Assembly (NCBI GenBank): GCA_945893145.1
Contig: CAMDDZ010000011.1
Location: 1 to 64,000, forward strand
Length of the DNA stretch: 64,000 bases
DNA from: Rhodoplanes serenus
GTDB lineage: Bacteria; Pseudomonadota; Alphaproteobacteria; Rhizobiales; Xanthobacteraceae
Reading direction: 5' to 3'
In this document: positions 59,272 to 64,000 of the stretch, one piece after another
Layout: each line of letters starts with the position of its first letter
Numbering within the stretch: the stretch's first letter is position 1
Position numbers and translations under genes: made by a program
Notes under the pieces: model-generated
Seen by the model: only the letters and a program-made list of their open reading frames with translations
Database searches by the model: none
Told to the model about the DNA's origin: nothing

Positions 59272-60611
59272 CACACGGCCTCTGCGGTGAGGTAGCTGAC
59301 CCAAGCCTCGAACTGTATCCGCATCGGCATTTCGCTCGCCGCGCCCGAAATGCTGCCGTCCTGGCTGCGCCGGTCTGTGCCGATGCCGCGCGAGAAATCG
59401 ATCCACGGTCCGACGTCACGGGTCAGTCCTTGCTGGCAGCGCTCCAGCATCTCCACGTCGTCGGAGAAGATCATCGACATCGGCGAACCGAGCGTGCTGA
59501 GGAAGCGCACCGCGCGGTGGAACATCTCGTCTGGCGCTCCCTTCAGGCGGAAGCAATGGATGTGCACCAAAGTCCTGTCGACCGACAGCGGAACGGTGAC
59601 ACGCATCTGCTGGTATTGCGCGTTCAACACCAGGTTTGGGTAGATGATGTTGTTGAACCGGTTCATGGCGAGCACCTGCGCGGTGCGCTCGGGTCCCAGC
59701 CTGGCGGTCAATGCGGCACGATAGCGAGCTACCACGGGATCGGCGTCTTGGCTCGCCAGCACGCCCTTGCTGTAGATGTTGTTCATATATGCGTGGCCGC
59801 CCGAAAACCCATTGAGCTGGATGCCCTCCCATTCGGCGGTGCCGAAGCCGTTCGCCAACAGCATTTCGCGAGTCTGGTCCTGGTCGAGGAGTGAAGCATT
59901 GGCAGGCGCGCGGCGGGCCGGTGCAACCGATGAGTTGTGCACAAAGCTCGGGTGGAAGATGTCGGCGGCGTTCTCCAGATGCAGCTTCCAGTTTCCCTGA
60001 TACTCCAGCGTGAAGCTTGAATCCGCGATCTCGATCTCGCCATCGGGGGCGCGATCCACCAGATTGTCGATGACCTTGACCATCGGGCCGAGGTGCAGGA
60101 CCAACGGCGCGGGATTTTCATTCAGAGTGGCAAACACGAAGCCGCGATAAACAGCGACGCGGCCGACGCGCTGCATGTGGTTCTGCGGATCGTCGAGGCT
60201 GAACGCCTCGGGATAGCTTTTGCGATGCGGCACCGAGTCCAATGAACCATCCGGCCGAAACGACCATGCATGATAGGGGCAGCTAAACACCTTGGCGTTG
60301 CCGTGATCGACCATGCAGATGCGCGCACCGCGATGCGGGCAGCGGTTCTGCAGCACATAGATATTGCCGTCGGTGTGGCGGGTGACCAGGATTTCGTAGG
60401 CGGCGAGCCGCGTGCGGACGAAGTCGCCCGGCTTTCGCAGTTGGCTCTCGTGCGCGACGTAGATCCACAGCCGGCTAAAGATGCGCTCCTGCTCAAGTTG
60501 GAACACAGCCGCGTCCGCGTAAGCGCGGCGATGCACGTGGTCCGGCCGCACCAGGCTTCGGATGTCATCGGATGTGATTGGTGAGGCGGACTTGTCCATT
60601 TCATGTCCCAT
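59271..60611 (-). CDS. Rieske aromatic-ring-hydroxylating dioxygenase, large (alpha) subunit
   Basis: The product is 446 residues from ATG 60611; ATG 60599 is an alternative. The Rieske cluster is CPHRG (about residue 92) and CPYHAW (about 112). The mononuclear iron site is ENAADIFHPSFVH, with the bridging Asp and two His in the D-x2-H-x4-H arrangement. Together with the beta subunit it adds O2 to an aromatic ring. Specificity cannot be read from sequence. It lies 10 nt downstream of the tartrate-dehydratase-like gene in one operon. Confidence 0.9.
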   Translation of the reverse strand: MGHEMDKSASPITSDDIRSLVRPDHVHRRAYADAAVFQLEQERIFSRLWIYVAHESQLRKPGDFVRTRLAAYEILVTRHTDGNIYVLQNRCPHRGARICMVDHGNAKVFSCPYHAWSFRPDGSLDSVPHRKSYPEAFSLDDPQNHMQRVGRVAVYRGFVFATLNENPAPLVLHLGPMVKVIDNLVDRAPDGEIEIADSSFTLEYQGNWKLHLENAADIFHPSFVHNSSVAPARRAPANASLLDQDQTREMLLANGFGTAEWEGIQLNGFSGGHAYMNNIYSKGVLASQDADPVVARYRAALTARLGPERTAQVLAMNRFNNIIYPNLVLNAQYQQMRVTVPLSVDRTLVHIHCFRLKGAPDEMFHRAVRFLSTLGSPMSMIFSDDVEMLERCQQGLTRDVGPWIDFSRGIGTDRRSQDGSISGAASEMPMRIQFEAWVSYLTAEAV

Positions 60612-60621
60612 GCGAAGCGTT

Positions 60622-61785
60622 TCAGTTCAGAAGACCGCCGAAGACTTCGGAAAAAACGGAGGTCCGCTCGAACCCGGCACCGGGAGTGTCCGGGAGCGTG
60701 GCTAGACCATCGTTGACCGGGACGCCGGCGGTGAGCTTTCCAAACAGCGTCGAGGTGTCCATCGCCACCTCCGCCAGTCCCAGGCCAAGGCCCGCGACAA
60801 CGTGCATCGCCAGCAGATGCCCAGCATGCGGCGCGCAGCGCTCGCGGCGCCAGCCATGCTGGCCGAGATCGTCGAGGATGCGCAAATATTCCACGATGCC
60901 GTAGCTGAGCGAGATGTCGAACTGCAAGATGTCGCGATCCGGCCGTAGCCCGGCGTGGCGCAGGAGATTTCGCGCATCGTCGCGCGAGAACAGATTCTCA
61001 CCGGTCGCAAGAGCAAATGGACTTTGCGCCGCGATGTCGCGATGCAGCTCGAAGTCGAGCGGATGAACCGGCTCCTCGATCCAGGACAGTGGGTAGGGCT
61101 TGAGTGCGTCGAGGTATTGGATCGTCTTGTCGCGGTCGAACGTGCCGCTGCCGTCGACGGCGAGACTCATACTGCGCTCAAGCAGGCCGATCACGGCTTC
61201 AACGCGTTTGATGTCGGAAGCCAGACTCGCGCCGCCGATCTTGATTTTGAAGCGGCGATGGCCCTGACCGATGGCGCGGCGGACGTCGTCGCGCAGCGCG
61301 TCGATATCGTTCGCGGGACGGTAGTGGCCACCACTGGCATAGATCGCGATCGTAGCACTGGCATTGGCATGGCCGTGCTGTGTCGCCAGCAGGCTCCACA
61401 GCGGCTCGTCTGTGGCCTTGGCGGCAAGGTCCCACAGCGCCGCGTCAATCAGGCCGACCGCGCCCGAACGCTCGCCATGGCCACCCGGCTTCTCGTCCTT
61501 CATCAGGATAGCCCAGGCGCGATGCGGGTCGATGCCGCCATTGTCGTTCGCGTAATCGTTCGGATCGGCGGCCAGGAGGCGAGGAATAAAACGCTCGCGC
61601 AGCAGGCCGCCATGTCCGTAGCGGCCGATCGAGTCGAACGCCAATCCGATCAGCGGCTTGCCGTCCTTCTTTGCATCGGTGTGCACCGCGATGACGCTTG
61701 CGGTCATAGCGTCGAAGCTGATGCTCGCGTTCCGCGTGGCCGACGACAGTTCGACGGTCCGTTCTCTGATGGCGACGATGCGCAT
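60622..61785 (-). CDS. D(-)-tartrate dehydratase-like enolase-superfamily protein
   Basis: The product is 387 residues from ATG 61785, overlapping the VOC gene stop (ATGA). The N-terminal capping domain opens MRIVAIRERTVELSS and the segment GRYGHGGLLRERFIPRLL is characteristic of tartrate dehydratase relatives from Bradyrhizobium. Barrel residues: FKIKIGG (KxK general base), VDGSGTFD, IEEPVHP, ATGENLFSRDDARNL and CAPHAGH (His acid-base). Mg2+-dependent acid-sugar dehydration is expected. Whether tartrate or a downstream pathway acid is the substrate is unknown. Confidence 0.87.
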   Translation of the reverse strand: MRIVAIRERTVELSSATRNASISFDAMTASVIAVHTDAKKDGKPLIGLAFDSIGRYGHGGLLRERFIPRLLAADPNDYANDNGGIDPHRAWAILMKDEKPGGHGERSGAVGLIDAALWDLAAKATDEPLWSLLATQHGHANASATIAIYASGGHYRPANDIDALRDDVRRAIGQGHRRFKIKIGGASLASDIKRVEAVIGLLERSMSLAVDGSGTFDRDKTIQYLDALKPYPLSWIEEPVHPLDFELHRDIAAQSPFALATGENLFSRDDARNLLRHAGLRPDRDILQFDISLSYGIVEYLRILDDLGQHGWRRERCAPHAGHLLAMHVVAGLGLGLAEVAMDTSTLFGKLTAGVPVNDGLATLPDTPGAGFERTSVFSEVFGGLLN

Positions 61786-62183
61786 CAGCTCTCTTTGGCT
61801 TGCCGCCAATCGTGCGCCGACACGTCGAACACAATACCGTTGATGTCTTTGAATTTTTTTTCTGCGTCGACGCCAGGATAACTCGGTAGTTGCATGAAGA
61901 ATTCGCCGCCATGAGTCTTGATTTTCTTCTCGGTCGCGGTTTCGTCGTCGACCACAAAGCCGAAGTGATGCAGTCCCGCCCATTCCGGGCCGCCTTTGCC
62001 GCCCTTGGTGCCTTCCGGAAAATGCAACAGGGTGAGGTTCATGATGCCATCCGACAACGAGATGGCGTTGCCGATCGGGCTATCCACCTTGTTGACGCGC
62101 TTGAGCTCAAAGACGTTCTCGTAGAACGCCGCGGCCTTCTCAAGGTCGGGGACCTGGATGGCAATGTGCCTGATCTTAGCCAT
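61785..62183 (-). CDS. VOC-family protein (single module)
   Basis: The product is 132 residues, one glyoxalase-type module. It begins MAKIRHIAIQVPDLEKAAAFYENVF, with His in RHIAIQV and a His pair in GLHHFGFVVDD. The terminal acidic ligand position reads GIVFDVSAHD, Asp where glyoxalases usually have Glu. It may be a metal-dependent lyase, epimerase or dioxygenase, or a non-catalytic member. The start lies 109 nt after the stop of the cyclase-family gene and shares an operon with the tartrate-dehydratase-like gene. Confidence 0.83.
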   Translation of the reverse strand: MAKIRHIAIQVPDLEKAAAFYENVFELKRVNKVDSPIGNAISLSDGIMNLTLLHFPEGTKGGKGGPEWAGLHHFGFVVDDETATEKKIKTHGGEFFMQLPSYPGVDAEKKFKDINGIVFDVSAHDWRQAKES

Positions 62184-62292
62184 GGTGCGCTCCGCTGAAT
62201 GACCGGCCCGATGGGGGACAGTTTAGTGCCCGACCGGCGACAAAACTAGCATCCGGCCGCGTCGATGCCGGCCTTGGCAACATGGTGCGCCG

Positions 62293-63093
62293 TCACTTCG
62301 CAGCCGCCGCGACCAGTGCCAGCACGCGCAATGGGCTGCCCGAGCCCTGTTTGATCTTCAGTGGAGCCGCGATGATGATGGCGCCCTTGGGCGGCAGCAG
62401 ATCGAGATTGGTCAAGCATTGCAGGCCGAACCGGCCCTTGCCGTGCATGTAAAAGTGCGCCGGATAGGGCGGATTGAAGTGATGGCCTTGGCCGAAATCG
62501 GTGCCGATCGTCTCGGTGCCGAAGCCATGCACGTCGCGCGCTTCGACGAACCACTTCACGACCGCGGGCTCCGGGCCCGGCGTGTGTGCGCCGTCGTCGC
62601 GGAGCCCGGCGTAGTCGGGGTAGCTCCGCTTCGACCAGTCGGTGCGCAACAGTACCCAGCTTCCCGGCTCAATTTGGCCGTGGTGCGCCTCCCATTGCTT
62701 GACGAACGGGATCGTCAGCGCGAAATCCGGATTGGCGGCACATTCTTTCGAGCAGTCGATCACGCAGGCCGGCGCAATAAATTTGCGGACATCGATGGTG
62801 TCGACGGCGTTTTCCGGCAGGTCCTTGCCGGAAATCCAGTGGATCGGTGCGTCGAAATGCGTGCCGGTGTGTTCGCCCAGGCTGATGTTGTTCCAGTACC
62901 AGGCCGGGCCCCGCTCGTCGTAGCGCGACACCTCCTCGATGCGGAACGGGGCGCACTGCCCAAGTTCGGGCGGCAGCACGATAGTCGGAAACTCCTGCGC
63001 CAGGGTCTGCGTCAGATCGATGACGCGGACGTCGCCGCTCGACACGGCGCGGGCGAAGGCGAGGAGATCGATCGGCGCCACATGATCGGCCAT
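62293..63093 (-). CDS. Cyclase-family metal-dependent hydrolase (kynurenine formamidase-like fold)
   Basis: The product is 266 residues from ATG 63093. The family metal motif is complete: GEHTGTHFDAPIHW, in the HxGTHxDxPxH pattern, with VIDLTQTLAQEFP at the N-terminus and GSWVLLRTDWS later. Members hydrolyse amides, isatin or cyclic compounds with Zn or Mn. It starts 4 nt after the SDR gene stop, so the two are probably co-transcribed. In this operon a ring-opening or amide hydrolysis step fits. Confidence 0.85.
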   Translation of the reverse strand: MADHVAPIDLLAFARAVSSGDVRVIDLTQTLAQEFPTIVLPPELGQCAPFRIEEVSRYDERGPAWYWNNISLGEHTGTHFDAPIHWISGKDLPENAVDTIDVRKFIAPACVIDCSKECAANPDFALTIPFVKQWEAHHGQIEPGSWVLLRTDWSKRSYPDYAGLRDDGAHTPGPEPAVVKWFVEARDVHGFGTETIGTDFGQGHHFNPPYPAHFYMHGKGRFGLQCLTNLDLLPPKGAIIIAAPLKIKQGSGSPLRVLALVAAAAK

Positions 63094-63097
63094 GGTT

Positions 63098-64000
63098 TCA
63101 GCCCGCCATCTCGCGCTCAAGCGCTTTGGGATTGACCGCAAGCCGTGCCCGAACGTCCTCGGCAACATCGCCGACGAACACATCCTCGACGCCCTGCTTG
63201 AGCGCGCGAATGACCGCGTTGGCGAGCGCCGCCGGCGTCACCTTGGGCGGCGGCACGGTCTGAAACCATTCGGTATCGAGCGGGCCAAACATCACGTTCA
63301 CGACCTTCACGCCGCCAGGGCGCAGCTCCGCGCGCATGCATTGCGCCGCTGAGAGACAGGCTGCCTCGGCCGCCGAATAGCTGCCGAACTCAGGCCAGTT
63401 CATCAGCGCATGGACCGACAGGAGATTGACGAAGGCCGTGGCCGAGTTGACGCCGTCGGCGCCGCGCGAGCGCAGCACTGGACCGAATGCCTGTGCGAGG
63501 CGCAGCAACCCGAAATAGCGGATGTCCATCTCTTCGCGAGCGATGGTCATGCCATGGCGGCCGACAATGCCGCCGGCGCGGACATGCTCCGCGGTGTTGA
63601 CCACGATGTCGATGCGCGCGCCGTTCTGTTCGGCCTGCTCGGTGACGGATTCGGTGTCGGTGATGTCGAGCGGTATGATCTCGACGCGCTCGATCTTGCG
63701 CAGCGTATCGAGGCCGGGAAACGGCTTCCAGACGTTGGCCAGACCGACGAATACGATTCCGGCGCCGGCATCGGAGAACGTCTTTGCCATGGCCTGGCCC
63801 ACCACGCTGCGGCCGTCGGTGATCAGCACGCGGCGAAATTTCGGGTCGCAGGTCATTTCGCGCAGATGAGGATCGTCGGCCATATTCTGGGTGTCCTTCT
63901 CCGGCAGCGCGATGGCGACCGCCGAGCCGCTCCTGTCGAGCTTGAATTCGAGCCGAACCCGGCCGCTCTCGACCACATCGCCATGCAGGTGCGCCACAAC
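63098..64000 (-). CDS. Short-chain dehydrogenase/reductase-like protein with altered active site (5' end uncertain)
   Basis: The best start is ATG 63883, preceded by AAGGA about 10 nt upstream, giving 261 residues, but the frame stays open to the window edge with plausible sequence (GDVVESGRVRLEF), so an N-terminal extension or fusion is possible. The Rossmann motif is atypical (LITDGRSVVGQAM rather than TGxxxGIG). The catalytic Ser is present (NLLSVHA), but the YxxxK motif reads GSYSAAE: Tyr is kept and Lys is replaced by Glu. It may be a non-canonical or inactive SDR. Dihydrodiol dehydrogenation would fit the operon. Confidence 0.75.
   Translation of the reverse strand, partial: VVAHLHGDVVESGRVRLEFKLDRSGSAVAIALPEKDTQNMADDPHLREMTCDPKFRRVLITDGRSVVGQAMAKTFSDAGAGIVFVGLANVWKPFPGLDTLRKIERVEIIPLDITDTESVTEQAEQNGARIDIVVNTAEHVRAGGIVGRHGMTIAREEMDIRYFGLLRLAQAFGPVLRSRGADGVNSATAFVNLLSVHALMNWPEFGSYSAAEAACLSAAQCMRAELRPGGVKVVNVMFGPLDTEWFQTVPPPKVTPAALANAVIRALKQGVEDVFVGDVAEDVRARLAVNPKALEREMAG

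Noticed and set aside
1-64000. CRISPR arrays, tRNA or rRNA genes, prophage or integron features
   Set aside because: No regularly spaced exact repeats, cloverleaf-like genes, phage structural genes or integrase were recognised by eye.

Overview
The window is a G+C-rich chromosomal stretch of about 64 kb. It most probably comes from a Bradyrhizobium-like alphaproteobacterium (Hyphomicrobiales). That assignment is an inference from four things: high-GC codon use, FNR/FixK-type TTGAT-N4-ATCAA boxes, many Bug/TctC-type binding proteins, and a close relative of Bradyrhizobium D-tartrate dehydratase. I see no rRNA, tRNA, core housekeeping genes, prophage or CRISPR. It reads as a catabolic region in which nearly every enzyme module carries its own uptake system.

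Layout. (1) 1-1058: the end of an IS3-like element abuts a LigB-type extradiol dioxygenase gene that has lost its N-terminus. (2) 1525-4723: small secreted or unknown genes, a c-type cytochrome, a VOC protein, two perfect FNR/FixK boxes plus one near-perfect box, and a four-cysteine small gene cut by an in-frame amber codon. (3) 4813-5999: a complete-looking IS630-family element. (4) 6224-15082 (+): two acyl-CoA dehydrogenases, enoyl-CoA hydratase, SCP2-type thiolase, DUF35 protein and a fused NDP-forming acyl-CoA synthetase, bracketed by two Bug receptors. (5) 15477-20192 (-): a Fe3+/spermidine-type ABC importer followed by an amidohydrolase. (6) 20267-27456: two MetE-C-terminal-like proteins flank a run of Bug receptor, isocitrate-lyase/PEP-mutase homologue, AhpD-like protein, flavin reductase and GST; a fourth Bug receptor follows. 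(7) 27499-37505 (-): UbiD decarboxylase, AhpD-like protein, MarR regulator, LivHMGF and binding protein, HpaB-type monooxygenase, alpha/beta hydrolase and cupin, which looks like an aromatic-acid catabolic unit. (8) 37654-40298 (-): an SsuABC/TauABC-type importer. (9) 40436-48261: D-amino-acid-dehydrogenase-like oxidoreductase (-), then dihydroorotate-dehydrogenase-like, MDR oxidoreductase and HyuA/HyuB (+), and RidA (-), suggesting N-heterocycle or cyclic-amide degradation. (10) 48311-53815 (-): TRAP transporter, MmgE/PrpD protein and maleylacetate-reductase-like alcohol dehydrogenase. (11) 54050-55938 (+): metal-dependent amidohydrolase and a small Rieske protein. (12) 55944-64000 (-): a second SsuABC-type importer, Rieske dioxygenase beta and alpha subunits, a D-tartrate-dehydratase-like enolase, a VOC protein, a cyclase-family hydrolase and an SDR with an abnormal active site that runs to the window edge.

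Together the genes suggest uptake and breakdown of several aromatic, cyclic and carboxylic acids: import, then activation or hydroxylation, ring opening, beta-oxidation-like shortening and organic-acid processing. No substrate can be assigned from sequence alone. The most unusual points are the thiolase/DUF35 pair with altered active-site motifs, the two MetE-like proteins bracketing a GST/flavin-reductase cassette, the amber-interrupted gene placed 40 nt behind a FixK box, and the SDR whose YxxxK motif is YxxxE.
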